A DNA stretch of 64,000 nt from NCBI RefSeq assembly GCF_002095475.1, contig NZ_MLFR01000001.1, forward strand, positions 186,001 to 250,000, written 5' to 3'. The notes under the pieces are model-generated. The model searched no databases. It saw nothing but the letters and a program-made list of their open reading frames with translations, and was not told the DNA's origin. The stretch is from Pantoea rwandensis. Lineage in GTDB: Bacteria > Pseudomonadota > Gammaproteobacteria > Enterobacterales > Enterobacteriaceae. Positions 8,432 through 17,825 of this stretch are shown here, one piece after another. Position numbers and translations under genes: made by a program. Position 1 is the stretch's first letter. Every line of letters begins with the position of its first letter.

Positions 8432-9418
8432 ATGTTGGAAGAAAAAGCCATTCGTAAAGTCTCCGTGGTGATCCCGGTCTATAACGAACAGGAAAGCCTG
8501 CCTGAGTTGGTGCGTCGCACTGATGCAGCCTGTGCGGTGCTTAACCTTGAGTATGAAATTTTGCTGGTTGATGACGGCAGCAGCGATCGCTCAGGCGAGA
8601 TGATTACTGAAGCCGCCGATATGCCAGGCAGTCATGTCGTGGGAGTTCTGCTGAACCGTAATTACGGCCAGCACTCCGCGATTATGGCGGGTTTTAGCCA
8701 TGTCTCGGGTGATTTGATCATCACTCTGGATGCTGACTTACAGAATCCGCCCGAAGAGATTCCCAATCTGGTGAAAGCCGCCCAGCAGGGATATGACGTG
8801 GTAGGTACCGTTCGTCAGAATCGGCAGGACAGTTGGTTCCGCCGTCGCGCATCGCGCACGATTAATCAGCTGATTCAGCGCGTCACCGGCAAAGCGATGG
8901 GCGACTATGGCTGCATGTTGCGTGCTTATCGCCGCCACATCGTCGATGCCATGCTCAACTGCCACGAGCGCAGCACCTTTATTCCCATCCTCGCCAACAC
9001 TTTCGCACGCCGAACCATCGAATTGCCGGTGGCGCATGCAGAACGTGAGTTTGGTGACTCTAAATACAGCTTTATGAAGCTGATAAATCTGATGTATGAC
9101 CTGGTCACCTGTCTGACCACCACGCCGCTGCGTCTGCTGAGTATTGTTGGCAGCCTGATTGCTCTGGCGGGTTTTGCCTTCTCATTGATTTTGATTGTCT
9201 TACGACTGTTCCTCGGTGCCGACTGGGCCGGAGACGGTGTGTTCATGCTGTTTGCGGTGCTGTTTATCTTTGTCGGCGCGCAATTCATCGGCATGGGCCT
9301 TCTCGGCGAATACATTGGCCGAATCTATAACGACGTACGCGCACGTCCGCGCTACTTCATTCAACGTGTTATTAACTCGCAGAAAGATGCCTCATCTGTA
9401 CAGGAAATTGAGCAATGA
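8432..9418 (+). CDS. arnC: Undecaprenyl-phosphate 4-deoxy-4-formamido-L-arabinose transferase
   Basis: A family 2 glycosyltransferase of 328 residues with two C-terminal membrane segments (about 238-300). The [16 protein letters not shown] start, the [10 protein letters not shown] motif and the RQDSWFR stretch match E. coli ArnC closely. It moves Ara4FN from UDP to undecaprenyl phosphate on the cytoplasmic face of the inner membrane. The ATG at 8432 is preferred over an in-frame TTG at 8423, because it aligns with the E. coli N-terminus and has GGAG ten bases upstream. The last four bases overlap arnA (ATGA). Confidence 0.95.
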   Translation: MLEEKAIRKVSVVIPVYNEQESLPELVRRTDAACAVLNLEYEILLVDDGSSDRSGEMITEAADMPGSHVVGVLLNRNYGQHSAIMAGFSHVSGDLIITLDADLQNPPEEIPNLVKAAQQGYDVVGTVRQNRQDSWFRRRASRTINQLIQRVTGKAMGDYGCMLRAYRRHIVDAMLNCHERSTFIPILANTFARRTIELPVAHAEREFGDSKYSFMKLINLMYDLVTCLTTTPLRLLSIVGSLIALAGFAFSLILIVLRLFLGADWAGDGVFMLFAVLFIFVGAQFIGMGLLGEYIGRIYNDVRARPRYFIQRVINSQKDASSVQEIEQ

Positions 9419-11394
9419 AAACTATCGTCTTCGCCTATCACGATATGGGCTGTGCAGGCATTACTGCGCTGTTGAATGCAGGTTTTGAAATCAGTGCGAT
9501 CTTTACTCACGCTGACTCGGCTGCGGAGAATCACTTCTTTGGTTCAGTGGCGCGTCTGGCGGCTGAGCAGGGCATTCCCGTCTATGCACCGGAAGATGCT
9601 AACCACCCTCTGTGGGTGGATCGTATTAAAACCATGGCACCGGATTACATCTTCTCGTTCTACTACCGCAATCTGTTGAGTGACGACGTTCTCAGCAGCG
9701 CGCGTCTGGGAGCCTTTAATCTGCATGGTTCATTACTGCCAAAATACCGTGGTCGCGCTCCGCTGAACTGGGTGTTGGTGAACGGTGAGAAAGAAACTGG
9801 GGTGACACTGCACCGCATGGTGAAACGCGCGGATGCTGGCGACATCGTTGCCCAGTTAAGTGTTGCTATCGAAGAGCAAGACAATGCGTTAACGCTGCAT
9901 CGCAAATTGGTGACCTGTGCGACCCAGGTGCTGGAGCAGGCGCTGCCCGCGATGAAACGGGGTGAGATCGCGGCAACACCTCAGGATCAAAGCCAGGCTA
10001 CGGTTGTAGGACGCCGTACGCCAGAAGATGGTCGTATCCAGTGGGAGCAGTCCGCACAATCGATAAACAATCTGGTACGTGCAGTTACCGACCCATGGCC
10101 GGGCGCGTTTGCCTTTGCTGGAACCGTGAAATTTGTGGTGTGGAAAGGGCGTGTGCATGCCGATGCGCCGCAGGCTAAACCGGGTACGGTTATCTCGGTG
10201 GAGCCTTTCCTGATCGCTTGTGGTGAAGGTGCATTGGAAGTGGTCACCGGTCAAAGTGAAAATGGCGTTTACATGAACGGCAGCCAACTGGCACTAAGCC
10301 TGGGCATGGTACCGGGCGCGCTGCTGTACTCACAGCCAGTCGCGGCGATTAAACGTCGTACCCGCGTACTGATTTTGGGTGTCAACGGTTTCATCGGTAA
10401 CCATTTAACCGAGCGTCTGCTGCAAGACGATAATTTCGAAGTGTATGGTCTTGATATTGGATCTGATGCGATCAGCCGCTTCCTTGATCAGCCACGTTTC
10501 CACTTTGTTGAAGGCGATATCAGCATTCACTCTGAGTGGATTGAATACCACATTAAGAAATGTGATGTGGTATTACCGCTGGTGGCGATTGCGACCCCGA
10601 TTGAATATACCCGTAACCCGCTGCGCGTGTTCGAACTCGATTTTGAAGAGAACCTCAAGATCATCCGTGATTGCGTGAAATACAAAAAACGTATCATCTT
10701 CCCATCAACGTCTGAAGTGTACGGTATGTGTACCGACAAGCATTTCGACGAAGATCACTCCAACCTGGTGGTAGGTCCGATCAACAAGCAGCGTTGGATT
10801 TATTCGGTCTCTAAGCAGTTGCTGGACCGCGTCATCTGGGCGTATGGCGAAAAAGAGAACCTGCGCTTCACTCTGTTCCGTCCGTTTAACTGGATGGGCC
10901 CACGTCTCGACAACCTTAACGCTGCACGTATCGGCAGTTCACGTGCCATCACCCAGCTGATTTTAAATCTGGTGGAAGGTTCGCCCATTAAACTGATCGA
11001 TGGCGGCGCTCAGAAACGTTGCTTCACCGACATTCGCGATGGTATCGAAGCCTTGTTCCGCATTATCGAAAACAAGAACAACAACTGTGACGGTCAGATC
11101 GTCAACATCGGTAATCCTGAGAACGAAGCAAGCATTAAAGAGCTGGCAGAGCGTTTGCTGGCAAGCTTTGAGCGTCATCCTCTGCGCGATCGTTTCCCAC
11201 CATTTGCGGGTTTCCGCGAAGTGGAGAGCAGCAGCTATTACGGTAAAGGTTATCAGGACGTAGAGCACCGTAAACCGTCGATCAAAAATGCGCGTCGTCT
11301 GCTGGATTGGACACCGACCATTCAGATGGATACCACCATTGATAACACGCTGGACTTTTTCCTGCGCACCGTTGAGTTGCAGGATAAGCCATGA
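9415..11394 (+). CDS. arnA: Bifunctional UDP-L-Ara4N formyltransferase / UDP-glucuronate decarboxylase
   Basis: A 659-residue fusion. The N-terminal formyltransferase (about 1-300) has Asn102 and His104 in [13 protein letters not shown] and Asp140. The C-terminal short-chain dehydrogenase (about 315-659) has the NAD motif [11 protein letters not shown] and the [10 protein letters not shown] active-site segment. It oxidatively decarboxylates UDP-glucuronate to the 4-keto-pentose used by ArnB, and formylates UDP-L-Ara4N with 10-formyl-THF. Four-base overlaps at both ends show tight coupling to arnC and arnD. Confidence 0.96.
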   Translation: MKTIVFAYHDMGCAGITALLNAGFEISAIFTHADSAAENHFFGSVARLAAEQGIPVYAPEDANHPLWVDRIKTMAPDYIFSFYYRNLLSDDVLSSARLGAFNLHGSLLPKYRGRAPLNWVLVNGEKETGVTLHRMVKRADAGDIVAQLSVAIEEQDNALTLHRKLVTCATQVLEQALPAMKRGEIAATPQDQSQATVVGRRTPEDGRIQWEQSAQSINNLVRAVTDPWPGAFAFAGTVKFVVWKGRVHADAPQAKPGTVISVEPFLIACGEGALEVVTGQSENGVYMNGSQLALSLGMVPGALLYSQPVAAIKRRTRVLILGVNGFIGNHLTERLLQDDNFEVYGLDIGSDAISRFLDQPRFHFVEGDISIHSEWIEYHIKKCDVVLPLVAIATPIEYTRNPLRVFELDFEENLKIIRDCVKYKKRIIFPSTSEVYGMCTDKHFDEDHSNLVVGPINKQRWIYSVSKQLLDRVIWAYGEKENLRFTLFRPFNWMGPRLDNLNAARIGSSRAITQLILNLVEGSPIKLIDGGAQKRCFTDIRDGIEALFRIIENKNNNCDGQIVNIGNPENEASIKELAERLLASFERHPLRDRFPPFAGFREVESSSYYGKGYQDVEHRKPSIKNARRLLDWTPTIQMDTTIDNTLDFFLRTVELQDKP

Positions 11395-12275
11395 AGAAAA
11401 TTGGTTTGCGCGTAGATGTAGATACCTGGCGTGGTACTAAGCTCGGTGTCCCAGCCCTGCTGGAACAGTTCAGCATGCATCAACTGCAGGCCAGTTTCTT
11501 CTTCAGCGTAGGGCCGGACAACATGGGGCGCCACTTGTGGCGTCTGATGAAGCCGCGCTTCTTATGGAAAATGCTGCGCTCACGCGCAGCATCACTCTAT
11601 GGCTGGGATATTTTGCTGGCAGGCACGGCGTGGCCAGGACGTGAGATTGGCCGTGGACTGGAAGAGATCATCAGCGCCACTGCCGACCATCATGAAGTCG
11701 GTTTGCATGCGTGGGATCACTTTGCTTGGCAAACATGGGCAGGCGTGTGGCCCGAAGAGAAACTGCATGAGCAGATTGCACGTGGCAAAGCGGCGCTGGA
11801 GGCGATTATTGGTGACAATGTCACGTGTTCAGCCGTGGCGGGATGGCGTGCCGATGGTCGAGTAGTGGCTGCTAAACAGAAATTTGGCTTCCATTACAAC
11901 AGCGATTGTCGTGGTACTGGACCTTTTTTACCGCGACTGCGTGATGGCAGTTTAGGCACCGTGCAAATCCCTGTGACATTGCCGACATGGGATGAAGTGG
12001 TCGGCCAATCCGTTAGTGCCACGGGATTTAACGATTACATCCTTGAGCAAATGCACGCGGCGCAGGGTTCGCCAGTCTATACCATTCATGCCGAAGTCGA
12101 AGGGATTGTCGGTTCGCATGCGTTCGGCGAATTGTTAACGCGAGCAGAGCAGCAAGGTATCCACTTCTGTCCGCTCAGTGAGCTGCTACCCGATGATCTC
12201 AGCACGCTGCCAGAGGGCAATCTGGTTCGTGGGCACATTCCCGGACGTGAAGGCTGGCTGGGCTGTCAGAACTGA
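11391..12275 (+). CDS. arnD: 4-deoxy-4-formamido-L-arabinose-phosphoundecaprenol deformylase
   Basis: A 294-residue NodB-type polysaccharide deacetylase. The metal-site Asp lies in [10 protein letters not shown] near the N-terminus, and the paired His and Asp residues of [11 protein letters not shown] follow at about residue 105. It removes the formyl group from the lipid carrier-linked sugar so that ArnT can use it. It overlaps arnA by four bases; arnT follows after 30 bp. Confidence 0.95.
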   Translation: MKKIGLRVDVDTWRGTKLGVPALLEQFSMHQLQASFFFSVGPDNMGRHLWRLMKPRFLWKMLRSRAASLYGWDILLAGTAWPGREIGRGLEEIISATADHHEVGLHAWDHFAWQTWAGVWPEEKLHEQIARGKAALEAIIGDNVTCSAVAGWRADGRVVAAKQKFGFHYNSDCRGTGPFLPRLRDGSLGTVQIPVTLPTWDEVVGQSVSATGFNDYILEQMHAAQGSPVYTIHAEVEGIVGSHAFGELLTRAEQQGIHFCPLSELLPDDLSTLPEGNLVRGHIPGREGWLGCQN

Positions 12276-12305
12276 GTATCACAGGAAATTTTATAGGAAC
12301 CACGG

Positions 12306-13967
12306 ATGCGTACAGGTACCAAAACAGCGCTATTGCTGGCGCTTTTCGCGCTTTACTATCTCATTCCAGTTGAATTCCGTGCTTTATGGCAACCGGATGA
12401 AACCCGCTATGCCGAGATCAGCCGTGAGATGCTGGTGAACGGTAATTGGGTGGTGCCGCACTTCTTTGACTTACGTTATTTCGAAAAACCCATTGCGGGA
12501 TATTGGGTCAACAATATTGGACAGATGTTGTTTGGCCACACCAATTTTGGTGTCCGTGCGGGATCGGTATTCTGCACGACGCTCAGTGCGGTGTTGATTT
12601 ACTGGCTGGGTAAACAGATGTTTGCCAGCCGGAAAATCGCGCTGACAGGCAGCGTCATCTTCCTGACTTCTCTGCTTGTTTACGGTATCGGCACTTATGC
12701 TGTGCTTGACCCGATTCTGTTGCTTTGGCTGGTGGCCGCGATGTGCAGCTACTGGTTAGCAGCGCAGGCGACCACTACGCAACAGCGCCTGTGTGGCTAT
12801 GTCTTGCTGGGTGCTGCCTGTGCCATGGGCTTTATGACCAAAGGCTTCCTCGCGTTGGCGGTGCCGGTGCTGGCCATATTGCCATGGGCAATCTGGCAAC
12901 GCCGCTTTGGCGAACTGCTGCGCTGGGGGCCCTTAACGATCGTCGTCGCAGCCCTGTTAAGTGCACCTTGGGCACTTGCGATTTATCGTCAGGAAGGCGA
13001 TTTCTGGCACTACTTCTTCTGGGTTGAACATATCCAACGTTTCGCCGAGAAAGATGCCCAGCACAAGGCACCTTTCTGGTACTACCTGCCGGTCTTGTTG
13101 GCGGGCTGTTTGCCTTGGTTAGCGCTGCTGCCGGGTTCGCTGATGGGTGCCTGGCGCCAGCGCAGTCAGCATACGGGTGCTGTGTATCTGCTGAGTTGGG
13201 TGTTGCTGCCGCTGCTGTTCTTTAGCATTGCCAAAGGGAAACTGCCGACCTATATCCTGCCATGCTTTGCACCGCTGGCTCTGCTGATGGCGCACTATGC
13301 ACACAGTGGGACAGCGCAGGTGGTTAAAGCGTTTAAAGTGAACGGGTGGATCAATCTGCTGTTCGGTGCGATCACGACGATAGTCTTGCTGGTGGTTATC
13401 GCCCCCTGGGGTCTGTCGCACCGTCCGGTTTATGCCAGTGATGAAACCGTCAGGGTAATTTGCGGTGCGGTGGCGTTTGCCGGTTGGGGGGTGATGGGAT
13501 GGCTGAGTCTGAAGCCAGGTCGTCGTCGTTGGCAGTTGGCGGCACTTTGCCCGTTAATGCTGGCACTGCTGGTGGGTTTTGCCATTCCACAGAAGGTGCG
13601 TGATTCCAAACAGCCTCAGAGCTTTGTTAGCGCGGTACACAATCAATTAGTGGATAGCCGTTATCTGTTGGCTGACAATCCCGGTGTTGCGGCGGCGGTG
13701 GCATGGGAAACAGAACGTAGTGACATCACGTTTTACGATGCCAAAGGAGAGCTGGAATATGGTCTTAGCTATCCTGATGCACAGACGCGTTACGTTGATG
13801 GCGCCGCTTTTGCAGACTGGCTGCGTGAGCACCGTCGTCATGGCAAGGTATCCTTAGTCATGATGCTAACGTCGGGAGAAAAAGGCCCGGATCCTTCAAT
13901 GCCCGTTCCGGATGATGTTTATCGCCAAGGGCGATTGGTTTATTACGGTTACGACGCTAAACCATGA
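12306..13967 (+). CDS. arnT: Lipid A 4-amino-4-deoxy-L-arabinosyltransferase
   Basis: A 553-residue GT-C glycosyltransferase (E. coli ArnT has 550). The first periplasmic loop carries the WQPDETRYAEISREML signature, followed by about 12 membrane segments and a soluble C-terminal periplasmic domain from about residue 430. It transfers L-Ara4N from undecaprenyl phosphate to lipid A phosphates, lowering the negative charge and the affinity for polymyxin. AGGA lies upstream of the ATG; its stop overlaps the arnE start. Confidence 0.95.
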   Translation: MRTGTKTALLLALFALYYLIPVEFRALWQPDETRYAEISREMLVNGNWVVPHFFDLRYFEKPIAGYWVNNIGQMLFGHTNFGVRAGSVFCTTLSAVLIYWLGKQMFASRKIALTGSVIFLTSLLVYGIGTYAVLDPILLLWLVAAMCSYWLAAQATTTQQRLCGYVLLGAACAMGFMTKGFLALAVPVLAILPWAIWQRRFGELLRWGPLTIVVAALLSAPWALAIYRQEGDFWHYFFWVEHIQRFAEKDAQHKAPFWYYLPVLLAGCLPWLALLPGSLMGAWRQRSQHTGAVYLLSWVLLPLLFFSIAKGKLPTYILPCFAPLALLMAHYAHSGTAQVVKAFKVNGWINLLFGAITTIVLLVVIAPWGLSHRPVYASDETVRVICGAVAFAGWGVMGWLSLKPGRRRWQLAALCPLMLALLVGFAIPQKVRDSKQPQSFVSAVHNQLVDSRYLLADNPGVAAAVAWETERSDITFYDAKGELEYGLSYPDAQTRYVDGAAFADWLREHRRHGKVSLVMMLTSGEKGPDPSMPVPDDVYRQGRLVYYGYDAKP

Positions 13968-14296
13968 GTTTATTACTCATTCTTCTGGTGAGTTTGTTGA
14001 GTTGCGCCGCCCAGCTGTGTCAAAAGCAGGCGGCGTATCTCGGCATGCGACACGGCAAAAAAAAACTGATCATGTGGATTGGGCTCAGCATTATGTTGCT
14101 GGGCGTTGCGATGCTGTTGTGGTTGCTGGTACTGCGTGTCGTTCCCGTCAGTGTTGCCTATCCAATGCTTAGCCTTAACTTTGTGTTGGTGGCGATAGCG
14201 GCAAGATTGATCTGGCGCGAGACCTATAGCTTACAGCAATGGTTTGGCACGCTGGCGATAGTGGCGGGTGTGGCGCTGATGGGGAGCCACTTATGA
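13964..14296 (+). CDS. arnE: L-Ara4N-phosphoundecaprenol flippase subunit
   Basis: A 110-residue protein with four membrane segments of the small multidrug resistance fold; the RVVPVSVAYPMLSLNFVLVA stretch is characteristic. With ArnF it moves the lipid-linked sugar to the periplasmic face. It starts within the arnT stop codon (ATGA) and ends within the arnF start. Confidence 0.93.
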   Translation: MSLLLILLVSLLSCAAQLCQKQAAYLGMRHGKKKLIMWIGLSIMLLGVAMLLWLLVLRVVPVSVAYPMLSLNFVLVAIAARLIWRETYSLQQWFGTLAIVAGVALMGSHL

Positions 14297-14667
14297 AAGG
14301 GGTGCTGCTTGCGTTGTGCAGCGTGTTGCTGGTATCGCTGGCGCAACTGGTGCTGCGCGCGGCGATGCAACATTTCCCGCCGCTGGCTGAGATACTGAGT
14401 CCACAAATAGGGCAGCACGTTAAACCTCTACTGCTGCTATGTTTGGGACTTGGCGCTTATGCACTCTCCATGCTGTGCTGGATGCTGGCGCTGCGTCATT
14501 TGCCACTTAATCGGCTCTATCCGCTGCTGAGTCTGAGCTATGTGTTGGTGTGGCTCGCCGCTATCTCTTTGCCGATGTTTGGTGAACCCTTTCGCTGGAG
14601 CAGTTTTGCAGGTGTACTGCTGATTGTTTTCGGTCTGCTTTGCGTATCGTTACCACGCAAAAAATAA
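14293..14667 (+). CDS. arnF: L-Ara4N-phosphoundecaprenol flippase subunit
   Basis: A 124-residue, four-helix partner of ArnE. The start at 14293 overlaps the arnE stop (ATGA); the frame is open upstream to 14239, but the extension is only arnE read in another frame. The LRHLPLNRLYPLLSLSYVLV stretch parallels that of ArnE. It is the last gene of the operon. Confidence 0.92.
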   Translation: MKGVLLALCSVLLVSLAQLVLRAAMQHFPPLAEILSPQIGQHVKPLLLLCLGLGAYALSMLCWMLALRHLPLNRLYPLLSLSYVLVWLAAISLPMFGEPFRWSSFAGVLLIVFGLLCVSLPRKK

Positions 14668-14706
14668 GGTGCCATTGGGCGGCGTGGTCATCATCTACAA
14701 CTTCAC

Positions 14707-14725
14707 AAAAGCGGTCTAAGACCGC
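14707..14725. terminator. Hairpin between arnF and the convergent dehydrogenase gene
   Basis: GCGGTC-TAA-GACCGC is a perfect 6-bp stem followed on the minus strand by TTTTG, so it best serves the minus-strand dehydrogenase gene. It may stop arn transcription in the other direction too, although no T tract follows there. Confidence 0.55.
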
Positions 14726-14757
14726 ACTTCATGGGCTGGTTAGATTAGGTGACAACG

Positions 14758-15915
14758 TCACTCTGTCAGGCGTAAATGGTGTAGATGGATGTCAGCCAAC
14801 GTTGGAGCGCCCAGCATGCCAAGGTCGCGGCTGACTTCATTGACGATCAGATCAATTGCCCATTCAACGCCCGCTGTGCCTGCCACTGCGCAAGCATAGT
14901 TAAAGGGGCGTCCTATAAAGCAGGACGTTGCCCCCAGCGCCAACGCCTTAATGACGTCAGTGCCGCGCCTGATTCCGCTATCGATCATCACTGTCATCTC
15001 ACCTGCCGCCTCGACGATCTCCGGTAACACATGGATGGGCGAGATCACTGTGTCCAACTGGCGGCCGCCGTGATTTGACACCACAATGCCGTCAATGCCC
15101 ATGGCCTTACAGCGCTGAGCATCAGTGCGACTGAGAATCCCTTTGATAACCATCTTACCCGTCCAGCGCTGGCGGATATGCTCAATGTGCTGCCAGCTAA
15201 GATGGCTGCGGCCGCTAAAATCACGTACTGCATTATTTGAAAAAAGCGGAGCACCGCGTAGGGCTTGGTTATTTTCAAAATAGGGCATGCCGCTGGTCAG
15301 CAGCGTTCTCATCAAGGTGCCAGCAAACCAGCGCGGGTGGGTTACACCTTGCCAGGCCAGAGACAGACTGGGACGAAATGGCGTGGCAAATCCGGCACGG
15401 ACATTATTTTCACGGTTGGCTTTAACGGGAGTATCAACGGTCACCACCAAAACGGGAATTGCCGCACGTTGCACACGATCCACTAGCGCATCGATCTCTT
15501 GCAGTGTTTTGGGCAGATAAGCCTGGAACCACATATTGGCATTAACTGCCGCAACATCTTCTAGCCGAATTAACGATGAACCGCTCATGATAAAGGGCAC
15601 ATTTTTCTGTGCGGCAGCACGTGCCAGCGCAATATCACCTTGGAAGCCGGTTATCGCCGAGATGCCCATGGGAGCGATCCCCACAGGTGCAGCGTAGCGA
15701 TGGCCAAACAGTTCAACCTCGGTATTCCGCTTTGAAACATCCACCATATTTTCTGGAATCAGGCTGTAACGTGCATAAGAGTTGCGCGTTTTGTGCAGCG
15801 CAATATTGTCTTCAACACCACCGGAGACATAGGCATACAACGGATGAGGTAGCCGTTTCACGGCATATTTTTCAAAATCATTCAGAGCAAGACAACGCTC
15901 AAGCAGTTTACGCAT
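14758..15915 (-). CDS. FMN-dependent alpha-hydroxy-acid dehydrogenase (lactate/mandelate type)
   Basis: A 385-residue TIM-barrel flavoenzyme. The catalytic base His lies in VVSNHGGRQLD, the FMN segments VMIDSGIRRGTDVIKALALGA and FIGRPF follow, and the middle membrane-loop region characteristic of LldD and mandelate dehydrogenase is present (about residues 180-215). It oxidises an L-2-hydroxy acid to the 2-oxo acid; lactate, mandelate or another acid are all possible. The ATG at 15915 is chosen because it starts at the MRKLLERC family N-terminus; the frame is open to 16038. The gene lies after an MHS-type symporter but behind that gene's terminator. Confidence 0.85.
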   Translation of the reverse strand: MRKLLERCLALNDFEKYAVKRLPHPLYAYVSGGVEDNIALHKTRNSYARYSLIPENMVDVSKRNTEVELFGHRYAAPVGIAPMGISAITGFQGDIALARAAAQKNVPFIMSGSSLIRLEDVAAVNANMWFQAYLPKTLQEIDALVDRVQRAAIPVLVVTVDTPVKANRENNVRAGFATPFRPSLSLAWQGVTHPRWFAGTLMRTLLTSGMPYFENNQALRGAPLFSNNAVRDFSGRSHLSWQHIEHIRQRWTGKMVIKGILSRTDAQRCKAMGIDGIVVSNHGGRQLDTVISPIHVLPEIVEAAGEMTVMIDSGIRRGTDVIKALALGATSCFIGRPFNYACAVAGTAGVEWAIDLIVNEVSRDLGMLGAPTLADIHLHHLRLTE

Positions 15916-16023
15916 AGGGAACCCATCTGGCGGGCGAAGATAACATGATGAAAAGCATGCTATTGCACAGGAGATATTTAGCAAATGCTGAAAATGGAAA
16001 AGGTTTTGCGAGAATTGCATATA

Positions 16024-16049
16024 GAAAAAGAGCGGCATCCCGCCGCTCT
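16024..16049 (-). terminator. Rho-independent terminator after the MHS symporter gene
   Basis: On the minus strand AGAGCGGC-GGGAT-GCCGCTCT is followed by TTTTTC, a strong intrinsic terminator between the symporter and the hydroxy-acid dehydrogenase. The latter would need readthrough or its own promoter in the remaining 108 bp. Confidence 0.8.
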
Positions 16050-16059
16050 GATAAGAAGA

Positions 16060-17403
16060 TTAGTGTTGCTGCCAGGGATGATATTCGCCATTACGGCGAC
16101 CCGGCGCTGTTTCGGGCAAGCGCAGCAGGCCAATCACCGAAATCACGCCCAGCACTGCTACATAAAGCGCTAATCCATACCAATGCCCGTCTGTGACTTG
16201 CAGAATTTTCACCGCGACCAAGCCAAGTACACCGCTGCCAATCAGGGAACCAACCTGCCAAATCACTGCAATACCGCTGCAGCGGATATGGGTCGGGAAC
16301 AACTCTGGGAACCAAGACGCCTGTGGGGCATAACACATGCTGTGACCGAGGGTCAGGGCGACAATCATGGCGATCTGCGTTAACCAGTAGCTGTTCTGTG
16401 ACAAGGCATAAAAGAACGGCACAATAGAGAGAACAATCATCAATGCACCCATCATATAAACCGGTTTTCGGCCGATTTTATCTGACAGCGCGCCCATTAA
16501 CGGGATGGCGAAGACTTCCAGAATCACGGCGACAATCATGCTGTTCATCAGAATACCGGAGTCGAGATTATTGGCCTTACCCCACGCCAGGATGATCACG
16601 GTAAACAGCGCAAACGCGCAGGCTTCAATCAATTTTGCTGCTACGCCATTGACGACCAAGCGTGGATTGCCGCTGATGACCTCTTTCAACGGACGCGATT
16701 CCGCTGCTTTGGTTTCACGAATGGCAGCGAATACCGGCGACTCATCAATTCGCAGACGAATAAACAAGCCAACAATCACCAGCACCGCGCTCAGCAGGAA
16801 GGGGACACGCCAGCCCCAATCCATCATTTGATCGGCAGATAAGGTGGCGTTGAGGATAGCAAACAGTGCCAGCGGCAGTAAGAAACCCACCGGTGCGCCA
16901 ATTTGCACCCAGCTAGCAAAGAAACCACGGCGTGAGGCTTGCGCATATTCGGCGGTCATCAAAACCGCACCAGCTTGTTCACCACCAACGCCAAAGCCTT
17001 GTAACAGTCGAATAGCAATCAGCAATACAGGGGCCCAGATACCAATTTTTTCGTAAGTGGGCAGTATGCCAATACAGAAGGTACCGAGACCGACAATTAA
17101 GATGGTAGCCACAAGCGCTTTTTTACGACCGACTTTATCGCCGATGTGCCCAAACACAATCCCGCCAATCGGACGTGCCAGGAAGCCCACCGCGTAGGTG
17201 GCAAAAGCGGCGAGGGTGCTGATTAACGGATCGTGGCTGGGGAAAAACAGATGACCAAAAAACAGCACGGCAGCGGTGCCATAAGCAAAGAAGTCATAAT
17301 ATTCTGCCGCTGTACCAATTGCGGAGGCGCTGGCAACCCGACGAATGAGTGAGGTGTGGTTTCCCTGATCGGTCTGTGTCTGGGTAAGGGTGGAAGATGC
17401 CAT
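16060..17403 (-). CDS. Metabolite:H+ symporter (MHS family, MFS)
   Basis: A 447-residue inner-membrane MFS protein. The N-terminal ASAIGTAAEYYDFFAYGTAA and the DKVGRKKAL loop between helices 2 and 3 mark the MHS branch (ShiA, ProP, KgtP). Twelve membrane segments are apparent. Substrates of this branch are organic acids and osmolytes. A hydroxy-acid dehydrogenase follows, so a hydroxy acid is a reasonable guess, not more. AGGAAC stands before the ATG. Confidence 0.85.
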   Translation of the reverse strand: MASSTLTQTQTDQGNHTSLIRRVASASAIGTAAEYYDFFAYGTAAVLFFGHLFFPSHDPLISTLAAFATYAVGFLARPIGGIVFGHIGDKVGRKKALVATILIVGLGTFCIGILPTYEKIGIWAPVLLIAIRLLQGFGVGGEQAGAVLMTAEYAQASRRGFFASWVQIGAPVGFLLPLALFAILNATLSADQMMDWGWRVPFLLSAVLVIVGLFIRLRIDESPVFAAIRETKAAESRPLKEVISGNPRLVVNGVAAKLIEACAFALFTVIILAWGKANNLDSGILMNSMIVAVILEVFAIPLMGALSDKIGRKPVYMMGALMIVLSIVPFFYALSQNSYWLTQIAMIVALTLGHSMCYAPQASWFPELFPTHIRCSGIAVIWQVGSLIGSGVLGLVAVKILQVTDGHWYGLALYVAVLGVISVIGLLRLPETAPGRRNGEYHPWQQH

Positions 17404-17825
17404 AACAAAGTTCCTGCCTGTTTTATAATGTTAGACTACCATACAAGAAGGTTTGTTGATTTGTTGCGCGAACGATCACAAATTTAAGCTCACAGCAAGC
17501 AAACTGGAGCCATAGAAGACCTGGTTAATTTCAGTATTTCCCTCTCTGATGGGTAAGTCTGCATATCATCCAGATGATTAAAACTAAGGCGCAATCAATT
17601 TAATTGGAATTGGACATTATTGAAATCCCCATTCAGCTAACTACTATTTTATAAAGCAACCTTTCATACTGATGTTAATCCATCAAAATATAATATTAAA
17701 AATGCTTGATCTCACAACTTGGATTTATGGTTTCAAATAATGATTAACATGAAATAAAAATACCGTTAGCGTGAGGTTCTGTTTTGTTCTGCTGTATTTC
17801 CTAATGCGTTTTACCAGGAGGGGTT
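17404..17825. other. 422-bp A+T-rich divergent intergenic region
   Basis: It separates the leftward MHS symporter from the rightward sugar porter and must contain both promoters. I see no convincing palindrome or terminator. Immediately before the porter a strong AGGAGGGG ribosome-binding site ends the region. Confidence 0.5.
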
